Source: Clostridia bacterium
GTDB lineage: Bacteria > Bacillota_A > Clostridia > Oscillospirales > Acutalibacteraceae
Direction of reading: 5' to 3'
Assembly (NCBI GenBank): GCA_017390825.1
Contig: JAFPAK010000387.1
Span: 1 to 9,062 of the forward strand
DNA length: 9,062 bases
Shown: one piece after another, positions 1 to 6,620 of the stretch
How positions within the stretch are numbered: position 1 is the first letter of the stretch
Layout: each line of letters begins with the position of its first letter
Program-made: the position numbers and the translations under genes
Notes under the pieces: model-generated
The model's database searches: none
Told to the model about the DNA's origin: nothing
The model's input: the letters and a program-made list of their open reading frames with translations, nothing else

Positions 1-144
1 AACATCTTCCATAATATAAGTGCGAAGATTGCCTATGTGGGCAAAATGATATACAGTTGGTCCGCAGGTGTACATTGAAACCTTACCCTCAACAAAGGGT
101 TTAAATTCTTCTTTTTTTCTTGTTGCAGTATTATACAGGTTCAT
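1..144 (-). CDS. cysS: Cysteinyl-tRNA synthetase, N-terminal part (cut by window edge)
   Basis: Class I aminoacyl-tRNA synthetase that charges tRNA-Cys with cysteine in the cytoplasm. Only the first 48 codons lie in the window, and the gene runs off the left edge. The visible part contains the family's diagnostic N-terminus: the YTCGPTVY block at residues 25-32, whose Cys27 is the first zinc ligand of CysRS, and the HIGN signature (the family's HIGH variant) at residues 36-39, followed by LRTY. The ATG at 144-142 is chosen because it sits in the family's usual position and has an AGAGGAAGAG purine run upstream. The gene follows cysE, with 33 bases between it and the cysE stop as the frame now reads. 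If the cysE frameshift is repaired, the two overlap by 14 bases. It is probably cotranscribed with cysE under the cysteine T-box. Identification is confident; nothing can be said about the rest of the protein. Confidence 0.95.
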   Translation of the reverse strand, partial: MNLYNTATRKKEEFKPFVEGKVSMYTCGPTVYHFAHIGNLRTYIMEDV

Positions 145-232
145 TTATCTCTTCCTCTTTTTCTCTTAATTTTTTCTCTAACTGATATATCTTGTGTTCC
201 AATTCACAGAACTTTTGTGCAACGGGATCGGG
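131..232 (-). other. cysE: Out-of-frame continuation of cysE (probable 1-base deletion at the CCC near 230-232)
   Basis: Downstream of CCC (bases 232-230, minus strand), the frame not used by the open cysE reading frame encodes DPVAQKFCELEHKIYQLEKK, then a charged run [12 protein letters not shown]. It stops at 133-131, inside cysS. Joined to HDLDHIIFP, this gives the usual SAT sequence HDLDHxxxPDPV followed by a coiled-coil-like tail. One additional C (CCCC for CCC) would fuse the two frames exactly, giving a protein of 217 residues that overlaps cysS by 14 bases. Seen directly: both frames and their products. Inferred: that the ancestral gene read through. The DNA cannot tell a genuine mutation from a homopolymer sequencing or assembly error. 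I see no canonical slippery heptamer in the zero frame (TTC CCG ATC), so programmed -1 frameshifting is unlikely. Confidence 0.85.
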
Positions 233-783
233 AATATGATGTGGTCGAGGTCATGAATATTGCGTTCACCCTTAACGCGGACTACTCTTGCCGGTATACC
301 GACTGCAGTACAATCAGGCGGTATTTCGTTGAGTACCACCGCTCCTGCGGCAATTTTTGAGTTATCGCCCACTTTGAAAGGGCCCAAAACCTTAGCACCG
401 GAGCCGATAATAACATTATTACCGATAGTCGGGTGGCGTTTGCCCGTATGTTTACCGGTACCGCCAAGCGTTACACCCTGATAAACCACTACATCATCAC
501 CGATAACAGCGGTTTCGCCGATAACAACGCCTGTTCCGTGATCTATAAAAAACCTTTTGCCGATGGTTGCACCCGGGTGAATCTCTATATTAGTTTTCTT
601 TACGCATCTTTGCGATATCCACCTTGCTATGAAGTAATGCTTATGCCGATAGAAAAAGTTTGCTCTGCGATGCATTCTCACTGCTTTAAGTCCGGGATAT
701 AAGAAAAAAATCTGAAAAGCAGATGTTGCTGCAGGGTCATTAGCTTTTACTGTAGCAATGTCTTCTTTTAATCTTTCAAACAT
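178..783 (-). CDS. cysE: Serine O-acetyltransferase, C-terminus apparently frameshifted
   Basis: Transfers acetyl from acetyl-CoA to L-serine, giving O-acetylserine, the substrate of cysteine synthase. As read, it is 201 residues. An N-terminal helical region (about 1-65) is followed by left-handed beta-helix hexapeptide repeats (about 66-165). The expected active-site residues are present: DHGTG with Asp81-His82, and His117 in GKRHP. Asp16 matches the N-terminal serine-site Asp. The ATG at 783 is chosen over an upstream in-frame ATG because AAAGGAG lies 7 bases before it; the upstream codons would only translate the T-box terminator. After HIIFP (residues 181-185) the frame reads a non-family tail of 16 residues and stops at 178. 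A different frame restores the expected family tail, DPVAQKFCELEHK and onward (see the separate entry). The catalytic core is intact, so activity is plausible. The altered part is the C-terminal helix, which in this family bears on cysteine feedback and CysK docking. Confidence 0.93.
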   Translation of the reverse strand: MFERLKEDIATVKANDPAATSAFQIFFLYPGLKAVRMHRRANFFYRHKHYFIARWISQRCVKKTNIEIHPGATIGKRFFIDHGTGVVIGETAVIGDDVVVYQGVTLGGTGKHTGKRHPTIGNNVIIGSGAKVLGPFKVGDNSKIAAGAVVLNEIPPDCTAVGIPARVVRVKGERNIHDLDHIIFPIPLHKSSVNWNTRYIS

Positions 784-790
784 TGTATAT

Positions 791-797
791 CTCCTTT
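791..797 (-). promoter_or_regulatory. Ribosome binding site that fixes the cysE start
   Basis: AAAGGAG on the minus strand, 7 bases before the ATG at 783-781. It lies directly after the U-rich tract of the T-box terminator, so it is transcribed only when the leader antiterminates. It decides between the start at 783 and a longer in-frame reading that would begin inside the T-box. Confidence 0.85.
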
Positions 798-798
798 C

Positions 799-832
799 AA
801 AAACAAAAACTCCGCCGCAAAATGCGACGGAG
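799..832 (-). terminator. Factor-independent terminator of the T-box leader
   Basis: The minus strand forms a 10-base-pair hairpin. CTCCGTCGCA (832-823) pairs with TGCGGCGGAG (819-810), with one T-G wobble, around a TTT loop. It is followed by TTTTTGTTTTT (809-799). Its 5' arm begins with CTCC (832-829), the same four bases that complete the antiterminator helix with GGAG (855-852). The two structures therefore exclude each other, as expected for a transcription-attenuating T-box. It lies 15 bases before the cysE start. Confidence 0.94.
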
Positions 833-1033
833 GCGAATAAACGCGGTTCCACTCCTGTTTATAACTCGATTTTGCCCTTTAACGGTGGCTACCGGGCAGA
901 GATACTTATTTTCCCCCTACCGACTCTCAAACGCACTTCGCCGTTTCTTGCTTACATATGCTTTCAGCCAATGACATACGCTCTCTTAAAGCGATTAAAC
1001 GGTTACTCTTTTTGATCAAAGTCTTTAGCCTAT
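833..1033 (-). promoter_or_regulatory. T-box riboswitch, tRNA-Cys responsive, leader of cysE-cysS
   Basis: Leader RNA that senses uncharged tRNA-Cys and allows transcription of cysE-cysS. Stem I folds by eye. GACT (1023-1020) pairs with AGTC (925-922), and CAAA (1014-1011) with TTTG (931-928), with a kink-turn-like internal loop between them. The specifier loop is AAGAGTAA against CGAAGTGCG (940-932), and carries TGC (Cys) at 935-933 followed by a purine. Above it lie CCGTTT/AAACGG (1002-997/946-941), GCTT/AAGC (992-989/953-950), the AG-bulge region AAGAGA (987-982), GCGTATG/CATATGT (981-975/960-954) and a distal loop with GGCTGAAAG. Stem III is TGCCC/GGGCA (898-894/877-873), enclosing CCGTTA. 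The T-box proper is GGAGTGGAACCGCG (855-842). In the antiterminator GGAG/CTCC and GCG/CGC flank the standard 7-base bulge TGGAACC (851-845). TGGA complements the UCCA end expected for tRNA-Cys (discriminator U73), agreeing with the specifier and the downstream genes. Confidence 0.95.
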
Positions 1034-1039
1034 ATTAAT

Positions 1040-1068
1040 ATAATATCACAAAGAACTAAAAATGTCTA
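1040..1068 (-). promoter_or_regulatory. Sigma-A-type promoter of the T-box-cysE-cysS unit
   Basis: On the minus strand, TAGACA (1068-1063; consensus TTGACA, 5 of 6) is followed after exactly 17 bases by TATTAT (1045-1040; consensus TATAAT, 5 of 6). Start of transcription is expected near 1033, about ten bases before the first arm of T-box stem I (1023). The -35 box starts 2 bases after the pgsA stop codon (1073-1071). A 12-base perfect palindrome of A and T covers the end of the -10 box and the start region (1031-1042). Transcription start is inferred, not observed. Confidence 0.8.
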
Positions 1069-1070
1069 TA

Positions 1071-1661
1071 TCATTTATTAAAATTTATATATTCCTTGTT
1101 GTCAATAACATAAGTAATACCTGCAATAAATGTAAGAATAGCAGATATCCAAAGCAATATTGAACATACGATACGCACCGGCTCAACTATCATCACAGGA
1201 AGCAGTTCAATACCGTAAATGAATTCGCTGATAACATACTCGAAAAATATAGTTGCAATTATAGCAATCATCTGCATAACGGTTTTGAGCTTGCCCCATA
1301 TGTTTGCCGCAATTATTTTTCCACTGCCTGCTGATATAAGTCTTACTGATGTAACAACGAATTCACGGGCAAGCACTATGAATACGATCCATATAATGCC
1401 GTAGCCGGTTCCATTCTGTAAAAACACCAGAAATGCTGCGGTTGTAAGCATCTTGTCTGCAATAGGATCAAGAAATTTTCCGAATGTAGTGATAAGTCCG
1501 TCACGTCTTGCTATTTTGCCGTCAAAATAATCAGTCAGTGATGCTATGATAAACACAATAAGTCCTGCAAGATAATGGTGAGGAAACTCAACAAGCATTA
1601 AAATAAGGAATATCGGAGTCATAATAAATCGTGCAAGTGTTAATTTATTAGGTAAATTCAT
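1071..1661 (-). CDS. pgsA: CDP-diacylglycerol--glycerol-3-phosphate 3-phosphatidyltransferase
   Basis: Integral membrane enzyme that makes phosphatidylglycerophosphate from CDP-diacylglycerol and glycerol-3-phosphate, the committed step toward phosphatidylglycerol and cardiolipin. At 196 residues it has the family's usual size. The CDP-alcohol phosphatidyltransferase signature is complete: Asp44, Asp47, Gly48, Ala51, Arg52, Gly61, Asp65 and Asp69. The start MNLPNKLTLARF is the standard PgsA N-terminus that precedes the first membrane helix. Several hydrophobic segments follow (about 12-24, 30-42, 71-82, 87-102, 125-145, 165-185). The start at 1661 has AGAAGGGAT upstream, a moderate ribosome binding site. 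It is 14 bases after rimO. A phosphatidylserine synthase is a conceivable alternative within the superfamily, but the N-terminus, length and rimO/recA context favour PgsA. There is no terminator in the 2 bases between its stop and the next promoter. Confidence 0.95.
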   Translation of the reverse strand: MNLPNKLTLARFIMTPIFLILMLVEFPHHYLAGLIVFIIASLTDYFDGKIARRDGLITTFGKFLDPIADKMLTTAAFLVFLQNGTGYGIIWIVFIVLAREFVVTSVRLISAGSGKIIAANIWGKLKTVMQMIAIIATIFFEYVISEFIYGIELLPVMIVEPVRIVCSILLWISAILTFIAGITYVIDNKEYINFNK

Positions 1662-1675
1662 AAAAACGATCCCTT

Positions 1676-3004
1676 CTATAAGCTCTCTGCCAATAAATCA
1701 TAGTCGAGTGTGTCGGTAATTATACATTCAACGAATTCTCCGGCATTGTATTTCGGAGTTTTTGAAACTATAAATACCTTACCATCGATTTCGGGAGCAT
1801 CCATTTCACTTCTGCCATAATGACACTTGTTCATTGAATCATATCCCTCTATAAGTACGGTGATCTGTTTTCCGATAATACCATCGAGCAACTGCTCATT
1901 CACGACTGACTGTTCCGTCATAAGAATATCGTAACGGTCTTGCTTTACCTGTTCATCTATTTTTCCGTCAAACTCTGCAGCAGGTGTGCCCTCCTCCTCT
2001 GAATAGGTGAAGCAGCCTGCGCGGTTGAATTTCATATCCTTTATAAATTCGCAAAGTGTTGCAAAATCCTCTTCAGTTTCACCTGGGAATCCAACGATAA
2101 ATGTAGTGCGTATGGTGATGTCGGGCATTTTGCGGCGAAGCTTATCAATAAGCGAACGAAGTGATTTGTTATCACTCTTTCTGTTCATACGCTTTAACAC
2201 ATTGTCGCTTGCGTGCTGCATCGGAATATCAAGATATTTAAGTATCTTATCATTGCTTGCCATTACATCAATAAGCTCGTCTGTAATGCGTTCAGGATAT
2301 GTGTAAAGTATTCTTATCCAACGAATACCGTCGATCAAGGAAAGCTCTGTAAGAAGCTGCGGTAAAGCAGATTTTCCGTACAGATCCTCTCCGTAACGGG
2401 TGGTATCCTGTGCGATAAGCACAAGCTCCCTAACACCGTTTTGTGCAAGCGTTTTTGCCTCATCCAATACGCTTTCAATAGTTCTTGAACGGAATCCGCC
2501 CCTTATCATAGGAATTGCACAGTAGGTACATTTATTGTCACATCCGTCAGCAATTCTGATATATGCAGTATAAGAAGGGGAGGTGAGAATTCTTGTATTA
2601 TCCATTAAAAGATCGGTTTTTTCACCGTATTCACTGTATTTACAGCCGCCGAGCACATTTTTCACAACAGAGCAGATGTTTTTATTTGAGCCGATACCGA
2701 CAACTGCATCTACCTCGGGCATTTCGGAAAGTATTTCATCACGATAGCGCTCTGCCATACATCCGGTAACGATAATAGACTTAAGGCTGCCTGCTTTCTT
2801 AAGCTCGGCAAGCTCAAGAATATTATCAATAGCCTCCTGCTTTGCCTCGGCAATAAAGCCACAGGTGTTTACAATAATTACATCAGCCGCATTTTCATCA
2901 CCGGTTATTTCATAACCGCCCTCTTTAAGCAATGAGAGCATTATTTCTGCATCTGTCTGGTTCTTGGGACAGCCAAGAGAAACCATACCGACTTTAATAG
3001 ACAT
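1676..3004 (-). CDS. rimO: Ribosomal protein uS12 (Asp) methylthiotransferase
   Basis: Radical SAM enzyme that adds a methylthio group to the conserved aspartate of ribosomal protein S12. From the start at 3004 it has 442 residues, close to E. coli RimO (441). Three parts are visible. The N-terminal MTTase domain carries the first cluster's cysteines, Cys12 (SLGC), Cys48 (NTCGF) and Cys82 (TGCMAERY). The radical SAM core carries the CX3CX2C motif, Cys155, Cys159 and Cys162. A TRAM domain follows (about 375-440). SLGCPKNQTDAE and the YTYPERI block distinguish RimO from the related tRNA enzyme MiaB. Two adjacent ATGs (3007 and 3004) are possible. The second leaves 6 bases to GGAGG (3015-3011), the first only 3, so I choose 3004. 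It overlaps the end of recX by 11 bases, implying translational coupling. Confidence 0.96.
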   Translation of the reverse strand: MSIKVGMVSLGCPKNQTDAEIMLSLLKEGGYEITGDENAADVIIVNTCGFIAEAKQEAIDNILELAELKKAGSLKSIIVTGCMAERYRDEILSEMPEVDAVVGIGSNKNICSVVKNVLGGCKYSEYGEKTDLLMDNTRILTSPSYTAYIRIADGCDNKCTYCAIPMIRGGFRSRTIESVLDEAKTLAQNGVRELVLIAQDTTRYGEDLYGKSALPQLLTELSLIDGIRWIRILYTYPERITDELIDVMASNDKILKYLDIPMQHASDNVLKRMNRKSDNKSLRSLIDKLRRKMPDITIRTTFIVGFPGETEEDFATLCEFIKDMKFNRAGCFTYSEEEGTPAAEFDGKIDEQVKQDRYDILMTEQSVVNEQLLDGIIGKQITVLIEGYDSMNKCHYGRSEMDAPEIDGKVFIVSKTPKYNAGEFVECIITDTLDYDLLAESL

Positions 3005-3608
3005 CATTTTCCTCCAAATATTCTTCAAGTGCGTGCTTTACCGCATTGTAGGAATAGCCTTTTCTTGCGAGACCGGAAAACATCCGGCGTTTTCCTTTTT
3101 CATCATCAAGACAGTTATAATAACGCACTCTGATAATTTCTTTAATAGTTTCGGTTTCATCGATCGCAGTTTCCTCTGCAACAATTGCAGCGGTTTCACG
3201 ATCAATACCTTTTTTAATAAGCTCCATAACCACGCCACGCTTTGAAAGACCTTTTAAATTAACAAGGTCATTCGCATAAACCCGCGCAAAACGCTCGTCA
3301 TCTATCATACCGCATTCGCTCAGCAGTTCAATAGCTTCGGCTGCTGCATCGGCGTCAAAATCAGGCTTTAGTTTTCCGAGCATTTCTTTTTTTGAGTAGT
3401 CACGATGAGAAAGTAGCCACAGAGCTTTGTTTTTTGCTCTTATAAGGTCAGATTTATACATCAGAGCCGCAAGACCGGCTTCAGATATTTCCGAGCCGGT
3501 AAACAGTCTTGATGCGATAAATGCTTCTTCATCTATCTTATAGATCTCGCCATTTATCTCGACATCTATAAGATGCTTTTTTGCCTTTTTAACATCGGTG
3601 ATAAGCAT
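2994..3608 (-). CDS. recX: RecA regulatory protein RecX
   Basis: Cytoplasmic modulator that binds inside the RecA filament groove and limits or tunes RecA activity. It has 204 residues, between the short enterobacterial form and the longer Bacillus form. The protein is built from three-helix RecX repeats, seen as ALWLLSHRDYSKKEMLGKL (about residues 62-80), ELLSECGMIDDERFARVYAND with KRGVVMELIKKGI (about 94-136), and a C-terminal repeat including RRMFSGLARKGYSYNAVKHAL (about 174-195). The RDYS and IDDERFA blocks are typical. Its ATG shares one base with the recA stop (TAATG, 3610-3606), so translation should be coupled to recA. The C-terminal codons supply the Shine-Dalgarno sequence for rimO. 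The adjacency to recA makes the assignment very safe. Confidence 0.95.
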   Translation of the reverse strand: MLITDVKKAKKHLIDVEINGEIYKIDEEAFIASRLFTGSEISEAGLAALMYKSDLIRAKNKALWLLSHRDYSKKEMLGKLKPDFDADAAAEAIELLSECGMIDDERFARVYANDLVNLKGLSKRGVVMELIKKGIDRETAAIVAEETAIDETETIKEIIRVRYYNCLDDEKGKRRMFSGLARKGYSYNAVKHALEEYLEENDVY

Positions 3609-4753
3609 TAGTCTTCGACCGCAATGTCAATGTCGAGATCAATCGACGGCTTTTTATTAGCCTCAGGTTCAACATCGACAACAAGTTCTTCATCATCGAT
3701 CTTTGTTTTAATGCGGCGTGTATTCATAAGGACATCACGCTGTTCCTTGATCTTTTCTTCAATCTCTTTGGCAACATCCTTGTTCTGTGCGAGGAACTCC
3801 TTGACCTTATCACGACCCTGACCGATCTTCATATCGCCGTATGAGAACCAAGCACCGCTCTTTTTGATAACATCGCACTTAACACCAAGGTCACAAAGTT
3901 CACCCTCATATGAGATTCCCTGACCGTACATAATATCAAACTCAACCTCTTTGAATGGGGGAGCAACCTTGTTTTTAACAATTCTTGCTTTTGTACGGTT
4001 ACCGACCGATTCGCCCTGAACCTTCAAAGTTTCAACTCTTCTTATATCAATACGCACGCTTGCAAAGAATTTCAGTGCACGTCCGCCGGTGGTAGTTTCC
4101 GGATTTCCGTACATAACGCCGACCTTCTCACGAAGCTGGTTGATAAAGATAACAGCACAGTTGGATTTTGAAATGCAACCTGTAAGCTTACGAAGCGCCT
4201 GCGACATAAGTCTTGCGTGTGCGCCGACATGAGAATCACCCATAAGACCTTCGATCTCGCTTCTCGGAACAAGCGCTGCAACTGAGTCAACTACAACGAT
4301 GTCGATAGCGTTTGAACGAACCAGCTGTTCGCATATCTCAAGTGCCTGCTCGCCGGTATCAGGCTGGGAAACCAAAAGAGAATCAATATCAACACCCAAA
4401 GCCTGTGCATATACGGGGTCAAGCGCATGCTCTACATCAATAAATGCCGCAATGCCACCGTTTTTCTGTGCTTCAGCAACTGCATGAAGTGCAATAGTGG
4501 TTTTACCTGATGATTCAGGACCGTATATTTCAATAATTCTGCCCTTTGGAATACCGCCTATACCTAGCGCCATATCAAGTGAAACGGAGCCGGTGGAAAT
4601 AGCCTCAACATTAAGTGCGGAATGCTCACCAAGACGCATTACTGCGCCTTTGCCGTATGTTTTTTCAATGTTAGCCAGTGCCGTGTCAAGCGCCTTTTTC
4701 TTGTCAGACGGCACTACTCTTTCGGAAACCTTTGCGATCTTCTTTTCAGCCAT
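3608..4753 (-). CDS. recA: Recombinase RecA
   Basis: ATP-dependent recombinase that forms filaments on single-stranded DNA, drives strand exchange and triggers LexA self-cleavage. It has 381 residues; most RecA proteins have 340-380. Visible elements are Walker A GPESSGKT (78-85), the catalytic glutamate in FIDVEHALD (Glu108), Walker B in DIVVVDS (151-157), loop L1 around [16 protein letters not shown] (166-181), NQLREKVG (205-212) and the L2 loop [15 protein letters not shown] (216-230). An acidic C-terminal tail (DIDIAVED) ends the protein; in the family such a tail restrains DNA binding. The start at 4753 gives [10 protein letters not shown], with AAGGAG about 10 bases upstream. An upstream in-frame extension would read into prmC and is rejected. 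Only 16 bases separate it from prmC, and no GAAC-N4-GTTC LexA site is visible there. SOS control, if any, must act from another promoter. Confidence 0.98.
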   Translation of the reverse strand: MAEKKIAKVSERVVPSDKKKALDTALANIEKTYGKGAVMRLGEHSALNVEAISTGSVSLDMALGIGGIPKGRIIEIYGPESSGKTTIALHAVAEAQKNGGIAAFIDVEHALDPVYAQALGVDIDSLLVSQPDTGEQALEICEQLVRSNAIDIVVVDSVAALVPRSEIEGLMGDSHVGAHARLMSQALRKLTGCISKSNCAVIFINQLREKVGVMYGNPETTTGGRALKFFASVRIDIRRVETLKVQGESVGNRTKARIVKNKVAPPFKEVEFDIMYGQGISYEGELCDLGVKCDVIKKSGAWFSYGDMKIGQGRDKVKEFLAQNKDVAKEIEEKIKEQRDVLMNTRRIKTKIDDEELVVDVEPEANKKPSIDLDIDIAVED

Positions 4754-4769
4754 AATTCTATCTCTCCTT

Positions 4770-5579
4770 TTACTTTTCTCCGATAACAATGCGGTTGATA
4801 CCGCCAAGATCAGCAACGGTGCGGATATTTTTAAAACCGTTGTCTGACATTATATTAGCAACTTTACTGTCCGATTTAAAGCCCACCTCGAACATTAAAG
4901 TAATGTTTTCGTTGTTTCTGAAGTTCTGGGATATCTTCTTGTAAAATGCAAGTCCGTCATCATCAGCAAATAAGGCGGTGTGCGGTTCATTAAGCACTTC
5001 TCTTGACAGATCGCCTCGTTCACGCTCTGCGATATACGGCGGATTACTTACTACTATGTCATAATCACCGCAAAAGTCCAATGCATCCGCTTTTATCGGT
5101 GTAACATCTGCTTTGTTAAGCTCAATATTGCGACATAGATATTCATAAGCCTTGTCATAATACTCAACTGCGTCAATATGAACACCTGCTTCCAGTGAGG
5201 CAGATATTGCTATACATCCGCTGCCGGAGCAAAGATCAAGCACTCTGGGTGATTCTTTCAGCTTGCAGGACTTTATCAGTTCATCCACAAGCGTTTCTGT
5301 ATCCTGCCGTGGAATAAGTACGCCGTCCCCTACATAAAACGGATATCCGTAAAATTCACATTCGCCGAGAATGTAGTAAAGCGGTATGCCACTGTTGCGT
5401 TTTTTCACAGCGTCAGCACATTTGCTTATCAGTTCAGGAGCGGCGATTTTATTGTAGTTCATCAAAAAGTTTGTTTTATCGTAGCCGGTGAATTTCAAAC
5501 ATATCTGCCGTGCCTCAAAGCCTGCATTTTCACATTCAAGACCGGTTTTGCAAAACCCATAAAGCTCACGAAGCGTCAT
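4770..5579 (-). CDS. prmC: Release factor glutamine N5-methyltransferase
   Basis: SAM-dependent enzyme that methylates the glutamine of the GGQ motif in release factors RF1 and RF2, improving translation termination. It has 269 residues, a little under the usual 275-290. The N-terminal helical domain that holds the release factor is about residues 1-85. The Rossmann methyltransferase domain shows motif [14 protein letters not shown] (113-125) and the catalytic NPPY (179-182), preceded by [10 protein letters not shown]. The block IPRQDTE (89-95) is the family's IPRPxTE with Gln for the second Pro. The start ATG overlaps the stop of the DUF1385 gene in an ATGA arrangement (5579-5576). In many Firmicutes prmC is followed by prfA, its substrate's gene; here recA follows instead. 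The pairing with DUF1385 is common in Clostridia. Confidence 0.96.
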   Translation of the reverse strand: MTLRELYGFCKTGLECENAGFEARQICLKFTGYDKTNFLMNYNKIAAPELISKCADAVKKRNSGIPLYYILGECEFYGYPFYVGDGVLIPRQDTETLVDELIKSCKLKESPRVLDLCSGSGCIAISASLEAGVHIDAVEYYDKAYEYLCRNIELNKADVTPIKADALDFCGDYDIVVSNPPYIAERERGDLSREVLNEPHTALFADDDGLAFYKKISQNFRNNENITLMFEVGFKSDSKVANIMSDNGFKNIRTVADLGGINRIVIGEK

Positions 5580-6604
5580 CCTATAATATCCTCACCGTTT
5601 TCGGGAATCACCGGTTTTAATGATTCAATTGCAACTTCAATCATATCATCATCCGGTTCCTTTGTAGTAATTCGCTGAATCCAAAGGCCGGGCGCAGCAA
5701 TAATGCGTGTTGCTATATTATCATATTTGCCGCAAAGCTTAATCAGCTCATATCCTAGTCCGCAAAACAGCGGAACGAGCAGTAGCTTTATTGTACCCCA
5801 CACATATGTGACTTCACGAATGTCGGGAAATATAAGAACAAGGATAGTCGATACGAGTATACTTACTGCGATCATCAAAAACATAAATGATGTACCGCAG
5901 CGAGGATGAAAACGAATCTGCTTTTTTACATTTTCAACTGTAAGCTCAAGCCCTGCTTCATAGCAGAATATAGTTTTATGCTCTGCACCGTGATATTTGA
6001 ATACTCGTTTTATATCGTTCATCTGTGACACCAAAAGTATGTATCCGACAAATAGTATTACCTTCAAGATACCTTCAAAAAGCGGAGCTAATTTGGTGAT
6101 GTCTGTTGGAACGACTTTCTGTATCAAATCGAAAACATAAGACGGAGCGTAGATAAACAGAGCCACTGCAAGCAATACACCGAGTACCGATGCAATCACC
6201 ATAACAGCACCGAGCAGCATATCAATTGCTTTATTGCTCTTGCATTTGATTATTTCCAAAGCCTCATCCTTGCTGATGCCTTTTTTAGCAGCCAGTTTTT
6301 CAGCCTTTTTCTCCATCTTCTGCTTATCCTGTTCTTCCTCGAGATCTGTCATACCCGAAAGATCGGCGGAACGCATAAGAGTTTTGTAACCGAGAAGCAT
6401 AGAATTTACAAATCCGACTACGCCTCTTATAATAGGCAGCTTTAAGAATTTGTTTTTCACAGGCTTGCAGTCAACATCTTCAACAACGATGTTGCCGTCA
6501 GAACCTCTGACTGCAAGAACCGTACGCTGGGGTCCTTTCATCATTACACCTTCAATAACGGCCTGACCGCCTATTGAGGTCTTTTTACAGCATTTATTAC
6601 TCAA
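5576..6604 (-). CDS. DUF1385 family membrane protein
   Basis: Membrane protein of unknown function, 342 residues. Family hallmarks are GGQAVIEGVMM (residues 12-22), HGAEHKTI (205-212) and HPRCGTSF (233-240). The invariant histidines and cysteine suggest a metal or catalytic site, but that is only inference. Hydrophobic segments lie at about 130-155, 175-194, 238-260 and 270-285. A lysine-rich charged stretch (about 88-125) lies between the N-terminal motif and the first helix. The start codon is TTG at 6604-6602, chosen because AAAGGAG (6620-6614) lies 9 bases upstream and the next ATG would remove the conserved GGQAVIEG. That ribosome binding site overlaps the stop of the sensor kinase gene. 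The gene is coupled by ATGA to prmC. In clostridial genomes the family often sits with prmC and rpmE, hinting at a link to translation or the envelope, unproven. Confidence 0.93.
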   Translation of the reverse strand: MSNKCCKKTSIGGQAVIEGVMMKGPQRTVLAVRGSDGNIVVEDVDCKPVKNKFLKLPIIRGVVGFVNSMLLGYKTLMRSADLSGMTDLEEEQDKQKMEKKAEKLAAKKGISKDEALEIIKCKSNKAIDMLLGAVMVIASVLGVLLAVALFIYAPSYVFDLIQKVVPTDITKLAPLFEGILKVILFVGYILLVSQMNDIKRVFKYHGAEHKTIFCYEAGLELTVENVKKQIRFHPRCGTSFMFLMIAVSILVSTILVLIFPDIREVTYVWGTIKLLLVPLFCGLGYELIKLCGKYDNIATRIIAAPGLWIQRITTKEPDDDMIEVAIESLKPVIPENGEDIIG

Positions 6605-6613
6605 TATATTTTT

Positions 6614-6620
6614 CTCCTTT
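6614..6620 (-). promoter_or_regulatory. Ribosome binding site supporting a TTG start (DUF1385 gene)
   Basis: AAAGGAG, 9 bases before the TTG at 6604-6602. Its first base is also the last base of the sensor kinase stop codon TAA (6622-6620). It justifies the non-ATG start and ties translation of the DUF1385 gene to the kinase gene. Confidence 0.8.

Noticed and set aside
221..240. Programmed -1 frameshift in cysE
   Set aside because: There is no canonical X-XXY-YYZ heptamer in the zero frame and I saw no clear downstream stimulatory hairpin. A one-base deletion or sequencing error in the C run is simpler.
784..852. In-frame N-terminal extension of cysE beginning at 852
   Set aside because: The added residues only translate the T-box antiterminator and terminator hairpin. 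A clear AAAGGAG sits before the ATG at 783, and the family begins at MFERLKEDI.
932..934. Reading the T-box specifier as GCG (Ala) instead of TGC (Cys)
   Set aside because: It would be followed by T rather than a purine. It would also disagree with the UCCA-type acceptor contact and with the cysE-cysS genes.
4754..4816. In-frame upstream extension of recA into prmC
   Set aside because: It would overlap conserved prmC codons in another frame. The MAEKK start with its own AAGGAG fits the family.
4299..4847. Plus-strand open frames opposite recA, and others opposite rimO, recX and the kinase
   Set aside because: They lack ribosome binding sites, have no recognisable domains and run antisense to strongly conserved genes. 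They are frame shadows.
4890..4910. Inverted repeat AACATTA-AAG-TAATGTT as a possible LexA/SOS operator for recA
   Set aside because: It lies inside conserved prmC codons, and the half-site spacing does not fit the GAAC-N4-GTTC type box. Probably a coding coincidence.
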